A DNA stretch of 64,000 nucleotides from Cichorium intybus. Taxonomy: Eukaryota > Streptophyta > Magnoliopsida > Asterales > Asteraceae. Below, one piece after another: positions 53,321-63,900 of this stretch (the stretch's first letter is position 1; each line of letters begins with the position of its first letter). A program made the position numbers and the translations under genes. Where the stretch lies: assembly GCA_023525715.1 (NCBI GenBank), contig CM042011.1:60151354-60215353 (forward strand), written 5' to 3'. The notes below the pieces were generated by a model. It did not search any database and was not told where the DNA came from. It worked only from the letters and a program-made list of their open reading frames with translations.

Positions 53321-53789
53321 AATCTACCAATTTATAGCAGTGGAAATTGCTTTGTATGTGGATTACATTGCTATAATTGAGTAGATTGTATAAAGTACAA
53401 TGCTGTAATAAGAAGACACGAAAGTAGGATGTTATAATAAAAACTCAATGAAAGTAGGATGTTACTGCTTGCATTTAAGCCTTATTTATTTTAGACAATT
53501 GCTATAATAAACAAATTAATGAAAGTAGAATGCTATAATAAACAAACCAAAGAAAGTATGTTGTTTTTTCTTGCATTTATCTGGACCCGTGCTCCAGCAC
53601 TCCCGAACCCGTGCGGAGCACGGACTCCAGCTAGTTAACTTTAAATTTTATGTGTGAATTTATATTTTTACTAATACAAGCTTTTTCTTTTGTATTTTAT
53701 TGTGTATTTTCATTTTTGCCAAATGTAAGTGGTTATGTGTATTTATATTCGTGGCTAAATGTAAAAGAATTGTGATTGTAAAAAGTTAA

Positions 53790-54990
53790 TTTGTTTAAAA
53801 GTAAATAATTTTTTAATAAAAGTAATTTAGGGTCATGATTATAATTCATTAATATGTCTAAAAGTAAACAATTTTCATGATAAAAGAAAAAACAGTGGCA
53901 GTGACTAATTTATAGTCACAATTTAATTTCTTTAATGGGACTAAAAGTAAACAACTATCATGCTAAAATAAAAAAATTGTTGACGATAAGTAATTTATGG
54001 TCACGTTTTAGTTCTTTTATGTGGTTAAAAGTAAAAAATTGACATGATAAAAAAAATTAGGACGATAAGTAATTTATGACCACAATTTAATTTCTTATAT
54101 GTATCTAAAACTAAACAATATTCATGATAAAAGAAAAAGCTTGTAACTATATGCATTTTATGATCACAATTATATTTCTAATGTGTCTAATAGTAAACAA
54201 TCATCATGATAAAAGAAAAACATGTGACTTTAAGTTTTTTATAGCCATGATTTAACCGCTTATGATCGTCTAAAAGTAAATAGTTATCATGATAAAATGT
54301 AAAACATATATCTATGAGTATTTTATGACCACGATTTAATTTTTATGTGTGTCTATAGGGTATGCATTGTCATGATAAACTAAAAAAAACTATGAGTATA
54401 AGTGTTTCATGGTCACGGTTTAATTACTTATACATCTTTGAAGACTGAAAGTAAATAATAATCGTGATCAAAGAAAAAATATGCCGACTATATGTACTGT
54501 TTGGTCACTGTTTATTGCGAGTGTGTAAAATTAACAATCATCATAATAAAAAGAAATAACATGTTCCTATACGTAAAATATGGCCACAATTTAATTATTT
54601 ATGCATGCCTCAAGTAAAAAAATTGTCACGATAAAAGAAAAGCTAACGACTATGATTATTTTATGGTCATATTTTAATTAGTGGAGTGTGTTTAAAAGTA
54701 ACAATAGTCGTGATAAAATAAAATAAAAATGTGACTACAAGTATTTTATGGTCAATATTTAATTTCTTATGTATGTCTAAAAGTAACACCGGTCATGATA
54801 AATAAACATGTAACTATAAGTATTTTATAGCTATAGTTTAATTTGTAATGTATATCTAAAGTAAAAAAAATTAGTTATAATAAGATGAAAAACCGTGACT
54901 AAGTAATTTAGAGTTACAGTTTAAATTCTTATGTGTCTTTAAAAATAAACAATGGTTAATAGCCATAGTAAAAAAAACATATGACTGTAA
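53790..54990. repeat. degenerate tandem array, about 83-bp unit, about 14 copies
   Basis: The word catgataaaa (with variants) recurs near 53875, 53959, 54042, 54123, 54205, 54288, 54371, 54461, 54541, 54625, 54709, 54793 and 54870, an average spacing of about 83 bp. Each unit also holds 'taatttatggtcacaatttaatttc' and 'gtctaaaagtaaacaat' in a fixed order. Copies are strongly diverged, so the array is old. It starts about 150 bp after the Helitron H5 3' end. Confidence 0.85.
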
Positions 54991-54991
54991 G

Positions 54992-55532
54992 ACTGAGAGG
55001 TATGGGAACCCCTTGGTGTGAGGGGTTCGGGTGCCACATAGGCTCCACATCATCTTCCCCTCACCCTTCAAATCTAGGAAATGGTAATCCCTCACCAACC
55101 TCTCACTTTTTTTAATTAAATAAATAATTAAACTAAATTAAACTAAAAAACAAATTATATTAAATTAAATTTAAAAAATTAATTAAAAAAAGAAAAACAT
55201 TTCATTAAAATTAATATATTTATTATTTTACCGATTTTGTAAATTTATAATAAATACAGGACCAAAGTTGTAATTTCCCTATTTTCCTACTCTTTCTTTC
55301 ATTTTTTTTTTCTTTCAGTCATCTTCTTCGTTCATTTACACGACCAGAGAGAAAAAGAAAGAAGACGCAGTACCAAAACTGTAAATTTCTTGCTCCACAC
55401 CGTGCGACGTTCCAACGCCTTGCGGCATACTTCACCGCAGCTAAAATCTCAACCGGGACGGTGTTACCGGGCGGGGTCGGGATCCACCGTGGACACCGTG
55501 GCCCTTCCTCACTCCCATACCTCTTGGTCTAA
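54992..55532. mobile_element. possible MITE with short inverted ends
   Basis: The left end gagaggtatgggaacc and the opposite strand of the right end aagaggtatgggagtgagg are similar. The interior includes a GC-rich block (55400-55520) with 'gtggacaccgtgg'. No clear target duplication was found. Confidence 0.4.
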
Positions 55533-55794
55533 GTATATTTTGATAACGGTTATCGAGATTAAAACTATAAGAATCCCTACCATATGGTTCTTATCATATC
55601 CAACGGTTTTTTATGTGATATAGTTACAAAATAAATGTGGCCATACTATATCAAAAGTGACATGATAATTGGTCAAACTTTTGAATGAAAAATTAAAGGG
55701 TAAATTGTGACTGAATGTCTATTATCACGGTTTTTTTGCGGTGATTGATCATTTTTATACTAGAGGCGCTTGTTAGAAAGGTAATTACAGCTAA

Positions 55795-57541
55795 CACTAC
55801 AAGAAATATGGTCAATAGCGGCAACACTTTTAGCGGTGACACCAACTATTACCGGCGACAACCAAAACACGCGTTTGGAGTCGCCGGTAATAGTTAGTGT
55901 CGCCGCTAAAGCGGTCGCCGCTATTGATAATTCAGTGATCCGCGTCATGTTTAATCCTAACCGTCCACCAAATGTTTGATCCAACGGTGTAAAAAGAAGC
56001 GAGAAATTTTCCCACCAAACGCGTCGCCGTTATTGACTACCTAGTCGCCGCTATTGCCCTGTCACACGGATCGCCATTGTTACTGTCCATTGCGTTATGA
56101 TCTAACGGACCAGGAGAAAAGCGGCTTTTTGAGAGGTCGCTGCTATTGCCCTGTCGCCGCTAAAACCTTTAATTGTCGCCGCTATTGCCGTGCGAACAGA
56201 CCAAAATCGATCGTCATTCTCATTCAGCTGTTACGCAACCATTTTCCTTTGCCGTTTTTCTCTCGAATTTTCCGGCGACTGAGCACTAGTTTCCGACCAA
56301 ACCCACCTCAAAACATCCTCCGATGCACTCTTTCACTTCTACCGGCGATTTTTTTCGATTTACCGGCGATTGCTTCTCTTTTCTGGCGATACATCTCTTT
56401 TCCGGCGATTTCAGTGTTGTTTCCGGTAATTGCTTCTCTTTTCCGACGAGATTTATCTTCTATTGTGTAAGTTTTTTGATTAGCAACTTATATTGTGTTA
56501 AAGTTTGATTTTTAACTAAGTTTTTCTCTTGTTAGAACCACCACCACCACCAAGACCAACACCGCGAGGCTGCCGGAAAAACGCCGCCACCGCCGGCCAC
56601 CTGCATCAGAAACAACATCTACCACCCTAAGTATGTGTTCATGAGTTTTGCAATTTTGTTAAAGTCTTGATATGTTAAGTTCTTAATGTGTTAAGTTCTT
56701 GAAAATGACTTATTATAAGCTCTTAATGGTTTATGAAAAAATGTTTAATGGTTTTGATATGTTTTGGAAGTGATGGTGTTAAGTTCTTAATATGTTAAGA
56801 ACTTAATTTTTAAGTGATTAATTAATAAGTGCTTAATATGGAAAATGATTTTGAAAATATAATATGTTTGGAAAATGATTTGGAAATTGTAATATACATT
56901 TTTATTTTTTTGAATGATGCGCTTGCACAGATGCTTGAGGATCCAAGACATAGAGATGCGTTGGCAGAATTTTTACGTACGTACTCGGCAGAGCACGGTG
57001 GTGGAACGAGTAAGGGTTGCGGGGATACCCAAGGTGACGGAGACGATCAAGACGATCAAGACGACGACTTAGAGTAGTTACTTATTTTTGTTGCGTGACT
57101 ATTTTAATTTGTGTAACGAATATTAAGTTTTAGATATTATTATTTGTTTGGAATCGTTTATCTCGTATGTTGCTTCATTATTGCAATATTAGTTTTATAT
57201 TAAAAATATTAATAATTCTAAAAAACATAATAACAATAAAAATAATATAAAAAAATAATTAAAAAAACCTTTAGCGGCGATATTTTCTCACCATTAGCGG
57301 TGACGGCATCTCCAGTGACACGTCATTACCGGATACTGATTCAACCATTAGCAGCGACGTCATTAGCGGCGATATCACCCTTCAGCGGCGATAAAGATTA
57401 CCGGCGACGCATTAGCGGCAATTTCTAAGCATTAGCGACGAAATATTTACAGCGATAAAACTTGATGATAAAATGTTAGATATATAACTTTAATGGAAAA
57501 TTTGATGATAAAACTACTCTATTTTAATGTTTTTTTTAGTG
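55795..57541. mobile_element. CACTA-type deletion derivative
   Basis: The left terminus is CACTACAAGAAATATGG, the standard CACTA end. Dense subterminal repeats of the type 'tagcggcgac' and 'ttaccggcgac', in both orientations, occur at 55815-56190 and 57270-57470. A right end at AGTG 57538-57541 (complement CACTAAAAAAAACATT) is plausible but degenerate, and the flanking trinucleotides do not match (taa and tta). Between the repeat blocks lie exon-like pieces, including an acidic C-terminal fragment. No full transposase is present. Confidence 0.65.
56829..57077 (+). pseudogene. CACTA-encoded protein, C-terminal fragment
   Basis: The open frame ends with ALAQMLEDPRHRDALAEFLR, a glycine stretch and a strongly acidic tail (DDQDDQDDDLE) before the stop. 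The first 25 residues are probably intron read-through, since an acceptor-like 'gcacag' precedes the helical part. An upstream exon-like block with 'PPPP' and 'HHHH' codons lies at 56535-56630. The type of protein is consistent with the second, non-catalytic protein or tail of plant CACTA transposases, which is an inference. Confidence 0.45.
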
Positions 57542-57752
57542 TTAAAGTTGGAATTGCTATTCGGAAAAGAGTCAAAAGACTTATGTTTAAAAACCCAAAT
57601 GCTTAAAAAAAGCTACGGCGACCAAAAGTAGACAAATCATGTCAGTTTGTATCCGAATTTGCTTTAACCTTATTCTATCACTTTTTAAATAGAAAAAGTG
57701 AAAAACAACGCCTAAACTTGAACAACCAAATGAACTTTTGATTTGCCTCTTA

Positions 57753-59718
57753 GGGTAGATGGAGTAGTGTGATAGATCGATGCGGGTTCGATGGAGTAAG
57801 GGTGCGGTACCGCCGGTACCGCCGGTATCTCCGGTACCGCTGCCCCTCCATCATCGGTTTCGGCGGGCTCGGCAATGGTGGCCGGTGTGGGATGATGGTG
57901 AACCCGATGAACCCATCCAATTTTATAAAAAAAAAAATTTTAACCCCTCAAAAATTACATTCCCCTCATCCCTATAAATACAACATCTCCACTCCTTCAC
58001 AAATCACACATTCACCCTTCTTTCTTACTCTCATTATCTCTCAAAAACCATTTGCCCTCTATTTTATAAAAAACTCTTTTTTTATAAAATGGATTCAAAT
58101 CGTGGTAAATCCAAACGTCGCGGTTCCTCACAAAGCAGGAGCCGTGAAGTTCCCCCAACCCCATCCCCACACATTTACAGTTACACACAATACCCCAACC
58201 AATTCCAACAAAACTTTTCACAATACCCCAACCAATTCCAACAATATCAAACTCAGTTTCCACAAGACCCCAACCAATTCCAACAATGCTACGTCCCGGA
58301 CACTTCTCATTTCCGTACCCAAGTAGAGTCCAGTGATGAAACCATTCCACCCTCGGATAACGAGGAGGAGCAAGAGGACGAGCAAGTGGAGGAGCAAGAG
58401 GACGAGCAAGAGGACGAGCAAGTGCAGGAGCAGCATGCAGATGACCAGGAGGACGCAGAGGAGGTTATCCCAGAGACACAACCCTCTACGCGTAAAAGGA
58501 ATTACACTCACCGAGTAAAACGCAGAAAGTGGGAGGAGAGGGAGGAGATCGCCTTGGCGAAGGCATACATTAGTTGTTCTGAGGACCAAGAACGCGGAAA
58601 CACCCAACGGTCCGACTCTTTCTGGCAGAATGTTTTGGAACATTTCCAGGCGCAAATTCAAGGTACCGATCGGACCAAGCATCAAATCAACTCCAAGTAC
58701 AAAGATTTGCTAAATAAGGTAAATAAGTTTAATTGTATATACAACAATAAAATGAACATGCGTGCCAGTGGGAGGGGGATGCGGATGTTTTACAGGCCAC
58801 CCATTCAGAGTACCGGAAATTGTACCGATCCAGTTTCTCACATATAGGGGCATGGGAAATACTCAAAGAGCATGCCAAATGGGAAACGGTCAAAGAAATG
58901 GGGATGCATTCCCCACATCATTCCGCCAAACGAAGTAAGACATCCGGCTCCAACCAATTCACCAACTCTCCTTCTGATGCACACTTTTCGCCTCAACCAA
59001 TCGATCTTGATGAAGCTTCCCCACAACCATCATCATATTTCCGGAAAAGAAAAGGGAAAAATGTGGCTGGATCTTCATCAATGTCAGATGGTTATCAGAC
59101 CATCGTCGATAAGATATCCGCACTGGCGAATATTAATGAGGCAGAAGCGCAGAAGAAGGAAACCCTCCGTGCAAAGAAAATGGCTGTTTTGGAGAAACAG
59201 GAGGAAGAATTGACGAGGAAATCGGCCCTCCTTGAGCAAGAGATCGAAGCGCTCAAAAGGTCTCGTGAACAAAAAGATTTAAAATTCTTCCTTAAATCTC
59301 ATGTTCATTTGACCGGATCAAAATTGGCATTGGTTCTTGGGAAGAAACGGGAAATTGCAGAAATGTATGGGTGAGAACTTTAGGATTTTTATTTCCGTTT
59401 TTAGGATTTTTATTTCCGTATTTAGGCTTTTTTTTTCTTGTACCGGTGTGTTTTTTAATTAAATGTAATTTGAATTTTCTTTAAATTTTGTGCATTTTAT
59501 TATTATTTCTAATATTAAATTAAATGTTAAAATTAATTTATTCATTTAATTAAAACATTTAAATATCAAATATATGATGTGGCATTGTGGGTTCAGTGGG
59601 TACTGGTTTCATGGGTGAAAGATTGGTGAAAGATGGGGAAAATGGAAGTGAGAGGAGAGAGAAAAGCTGACGTGGCGCGTGGGTTCAGTGAGATGGGAGG
59701 GATCTACTCCCCCCACCC
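57753..59718 (+). mobile_element. PIF/Harbinger element 1, carries ORF1 only
   Basis: The left end GGGTAGATGGAGTAG and the opposite strand of the right end GGGTGGGGGGAGTAG are inverted copies. TTA flanks both sides (57750-57752 and 59719-59721), the standard Harbinger target duplication. The 1966-bp element encodes a Myb/SANT-like ORF1 but has no DDE transposase, so it is non-autonomous. GC-rich 'ggtaccgccggtacc' repeats lie just inside the left end. Confidence 0.85.
58089..59374 (+). pseudogene. Harbinger ORF1 (Myb/SANT-like), one frameshift
   Basis: The first frame (58089-58847) starts at an ATG in a good context and has repeated YPNQFQQ units (residues 35-66), an acidic Glu/Asp/Gln tract (91-125), a basic patch and a SANT/Myb-like domain from KRRKWEE at 144 to about 205. 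Near 58770-58790 the reading shifts, and the second frame (usable from about 58785 to 59374) continues with YRSSFSHIGAWE, a nuclear-type basic stretch and a long coiled coil ending at EMYG. This matches ORF1 proteins of plant PIF/Harbinger elements, which act with the transposase in DNA binding and nuclear import. One net indel separates the halves, so the copy is broken but recent. Confidence 0.8.
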
Positions 59719-59721
59719 TTA

Positions 59722-59877
59722 GGGTGGACGGAGTGGCTTGTGGGTTCGGCGATAGATGGGTGAAAGGTTGGGGCGGTACCGCCGGTACCTCCGGTACTGC
59801 TGCCCCCTCTCCTTCGGTTTCGTCGGGCTCGGCAATGGTGGGATGAGTTGGATGATGGTGAACCCGGTGAATCCACA

Positions 59878-59955
<78 letters not shown>

Positions 59956-59977
59956 CACACACAAGCACACACACACA

Positions 59978-60055
<78 letters not shown>

Positions 60056-60246
60056 TCTTATTTTTGGTATTATTTATTTAATTTTAATATTAAAAATATG
60101 ATGTGGCATCGTGGGTTCAGTGGGTATTGGTTCCATGGGTGAAAGATTGGTGAAAATGGATGGGGAAAGATTGAAGTGAGAGGAGAGAGAAAAGTTGACG
60201 TGGCGTGTGGGTTCAGTGGGATGGGAAAGATCTACTCCCCCCACCC
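59722..60246. mobile_element. PIF/Harbinger MITE 2, adjacent to element 1
   Basis: It starts GGGTGGACGGAGTGG, ends CTACTCCCCCCACCC and is bounded by TTA at 59719-59721 (shared with element 1) and 60247-60249. Its left 140 bp match the left end of element 1 and its right 150 bp match the right end (gatgtggcat..gtgggttcagtgggta), so it is an internal-deletion derivative. The core is a TA-CA-TA microsatellite. Confidence 0.85.
59881..60051. repeat. compound microsatellite (TA)n(CA)n(TA)n
   Basis: TA to about 59951, an 'acacac' core to about 59980, then TA again to 60051. It forms the centre of Harbinger MITE 2 and replaces the ORF1 region of element 1. Confidence 0.95.
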
Positions 60247-60249
60247 TTA

Positions 60250-60684
60250 CTAGATCATTTAAGTGGTTACGTCTGATTCGGTTCGAACCAAACCGTTTGA
60301 TAACCTTAAAATTTACATTTGATTCGGTCCTAACTCCTAAAATTTAAATTTTACTCTGTTAGCTTCAGGATAAGTCTGATTGGATGTTAGAGGGGAAACT
60401 GTGGGCATAAATCTTGATACATGCACACATCTTTCAAAACAGTGGCTAGAATGTTGTATGTGAAATGTATTTGTAATCATCGCCCGTTTTTCGAAGCATT
60501 TGACCAAGCATACGAATCTATGAGCACGTACGTGGACATTTCCCGAGCATCTATTGGCTTATACCTGAGCCAAGTGGACCACGATCCTTCTCATTTCTAG
60601 TATTTATCAAAAGATGACAACTCTTTCTGAAGCTTGTCGTTATGGTCCTAAAAAAATAGTATTAATTGTAGTCAACGTGGAGGC
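60250..60684. other. intergenic DNA with partial MITE copy
   Basis: Positions about 60255-60385 resemble the middle of the MITE at 22977-23167 (ccgtttgataaccttaaaat, cctaaaattt). No gene is seen before the copia LTR. Confidence 0.5.
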
Positions 60685-60909
60685 TGTTAAGTGTTAAAAT
60701 AAATAGTTTAAGTGTGGGGTCAGTTTCCATCATTCCCCTCCACTGAGATCCAACATATTATTCTCTGTGTTTCCCACTGCTGTTTCAACAGCTCTTTTTT
60801 CTTTACTTTATTTCTGTAAAGGGTCAAGGGTCATGTATTTAATGTAAGGCTCCTGTATGAATGAAATACAAATGAAATATTCAGTTATCAGCTTCTATAT
60901 CCTTTAACA
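60685..60909 (+). repeat. 5' LTR of the second copia element
   Basis: It starts TGTTAAGTGTTAAAAT and ends ATCCTTTAACA, with canonical TG...CA termini, directly before the primer site. Confidence 0.85.
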
Positions 60910-60921
60910 TGGTATCAGAGC
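60910..60921 (+). other. primer binding site, initiator Met-tRNA
   Basis: TGGTATCAGAGC directly follows the LTR end and is the standard plant copia primer site. Confidence 0.92.
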
Positions 60922-60960
60922 AGTGTTGAGATCCTCAACTAGCTCATCACCTACCGGAAA

Positions 60961-63900
60961 ATGTCTGAAGGTGATATTCCAAATACAGATTTGGCTATAC
61001 AACTAGCAAATCTGATCAGAAACTCCCAACCACAAAATCCCAAATTATCCGACAGCCTACAAATCAATCTCAAACTCAATAGCCAAAACTATGCTCTATG
61101 GACCCGGATGATTCGGGTTGCCATAGGCGGAAAATCAAAGGCCCTGTTATCCCATTTAACTTCAAATCCTCCAGATCAAGATGATGGAAATTTCGAGCAG
61201 TGGGAACAAGATGACCTGGTTGTTTTTTCATGGCTAATACAAAACATAGAACCACTACTTGCAAGCAACCTGACCGAGTATCCCACAGCAAAATCACTCT
61301 GGGATGCCTTGGTGGTCACTTACAGCAGTGGAAAAGACAAGCTACAAACTTTCAACCTCCATGTCAAGGCAAATGAATTTAAACAAAGTAGTACTTCTCT
61401 TGAAGACTTCTGGATCACTTTACAAGGAATTTGGGGAGAAATCGAAAGAATCGATCCAAATCCCATGAAATGTCCAGTAGACATTCAAACTTACACCCGA
61501 ATCAGGTCTGAGCAAAAACTTTTTCAATTTTTAAATGCCATTGATAGAAAATATGATTCTGTTAAAAGAGATATCCTCCGATGGGATCCTCTACCAACCG
61601 CCGAGGCAGCTTACGCTGCGGTTCGAAAAGAAGCGGCTCACCAAAACATTTTGGGAACCATTTCTAATGAACAGCAAGGGTTAGCAATGGGATTATTTAC
61701 CTCAGATTCATGTGGAGGTGGATTTATCTCAAAAGGTAACCGACGACCAGAAAATTTCTCAAAAGGTAATCGATTTCCCAAAGAAGATAAAACACACCTA
61801 AAATGTGAACACTGCGGGATGATGAAACATACCAAGGAGCAATGCTTCAAACTTGTCGGGTACCCCGAGTGGTGGATCGACGGGCATAAAAAGCCTAAAG
61901 CTTCGGTCGAACAAGATGGAGGGGGACGAGGTAAAGCTTCCGCCGCCGTGGGCAACAGCAGCGCCGCCATCAACGGCGACGGAAGCCATGGTGGTTTTGG
62001 AGGAGTAGCAATCGGATCTACAAATCAGCTCCGGCCCACAACTCGACCCACATCTCCGCCAAATAATCAACACAGAGGCCAATCGGACCACCGAGGCCAA
62101 CCTGACAACCAAGGTAAAAGCTGTAAAGGGTCGACCCACTCTACGGTGCCGAATCGGACCATCGAGGCCAACCGGACTACTTCCGCTTCCAACTACAACA
62201 ACCGCGCCGTTGGATTGGGCGGCGATGGAACAAACAGTCAAGCATGCTTACCAAATCAATTCCGACCGGCGATCTACAGGCGCGAGCTTGTATCTGGTGC
62301 GCCTCCGCCGAAACGAACCAGCGATGGGGACTGGATGGTCGCCGCCGAGAAGAGCAGCGAAGCCGACCGGAAAAGCTATGGGTGCTTCGGTTTTCTTGGA
62401 GAAGAAGATGCAATTGTGAGAGAGGAAGGGAGCTCCACTGGAAAATCGCAAGCAGGTAACGAAAATGGAGGCTGCATAAAATCGCAAGCAGAAATGATCC
62501 CGATTTTTAACCCTAAAAATACAAATTTCAATTTTGACCCTAACAAATTTGAAATGTCAGAATTGACCCTTGAAGTTTATTCCCTTGTTCCATATATAGA
62601 AAGAAGCTTAAAAACCTGCAGAAATGATCCACAAAATGGAGGAAGTGCAAATATAACATTTTCTTGTGATAATATACGAGATAAAACCTGGATACTTGAT
62701 AGCGGGGCCACCGACACCATGACTTATGAAATATCGGATCTTATTTCGTTATCCAAACCACGAAAAGCGCAAATACAAACTGCAAATGGTGAAAAAATGG
62801 AAGTTAAACAAGGAGGAACAATTGAGTTTTCTCCTATGTTAAAGCTCTCTAATTGTCTATATGTCCCCTCTCTTTCTCAAAACCTGTTATCAATAAGTCA
62901 TGTTACAAAAGAACTAAATTGCTCAGTTCTAATGCATCCAACTTTTTGTATCTTACAGGATATCAGGACGGGGACGATAATTGGGCGTGGCACTGAGAAA
63001 CAAGGATTGTATTATGTGGACGAGATGAGTCAAAATGGTACTGTGATGATGGCTCATGGAACCACCGAAAGAGAAGCCTGGTTATGGCACAGAAGATTGG
63101 GTCATCCCTCTACGGGTTATTTACATACTCTTTTTCCTAAGTTATTTCCTTCAAAAAGACTATCGTTGTGTGAAACATGTGTCTTAGCCAAAAGTCATAG
63201 ACAAACTTTCAAACCAAATAATACCAGGGTTGATGTTCCTTTCTCATTAATTCACTCTGATGTATGGGGTCCATCACCAATCATTGGAGGACAAAATCTT
63301 CGGTTTTTTGTACTGTTTGTAGATGATTGCACGCGTATGACGTGGATTTATTTCTTAAAAAATAAATCTGAAGTCCTTGACAAATTCGTTATGTTTCATA
63401 CCATGATTCAAACCCAATTTCAAAAGAATATCCAGATTTTTCGATCTGACAATGGAGGAGAATTTGTTAACACTTCTATGAAACAATTTTTTCAATCAAA
63501 AGGAATAATTCATCAAACTACTTGTCCACATACCCCAGAGCAAAACGGTGTTGCTGAGAGAAAAAATCGTTTTTTGTTAGAAATAACTAGAGCTCTTTTA
63601 ATCGAATCAAAAGTTCCAAAATTTTTTTGGCCTGAAGCCCTCGCCACAGCTACATACCTTATAAACCGACTTCCAACCAATACTCTCAAATTTAAAACTC
63701 CACTCCAAACCCTATCAGAATTTGTCAAAATTCCTTCTCTTCTTATGCTAGAACCAAAGATCTTTGGGTGTACAGCCTTTGTTCACATACCCAGGTCTAA
63801 TCGCAATAAGCTCGACCCATGTGCTGAAAAATGTGTGTTCGTAGGATATGGGGTAAATCAAAAAGGATACAGATGTTATAATCCGAAGACTCATCACATG

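Larger units (their letters stand above)
50500..53634 (+). mobile_element. Helitron H5 carrying pieces of four host genes; 5' end not fixed
   Basis: The 3' terminus is unmistakable: CCGTGCGGAGCACGG (6-bp stem, GGA loop) at 53609-53623, actccag, then CTAG at 53631-53634 followed by T. Directly upstream lie fragments of four unrelated plant genes, joined end to end in the same orientation as the element, with introns partly retained, a hallmark of Helitron capture. No RepHel gene is present. The start given here is only an approximate limit, because the true TC end was not identified; it may be as far left as about 49768. Confidence 0.75.

Noticed and set aside
61638..62487. Several 60-150 codon frames on both strands in the second copia element
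   Set aside because: They overlap the continuous gag-pol frame and arise from its GC-rich spacer.
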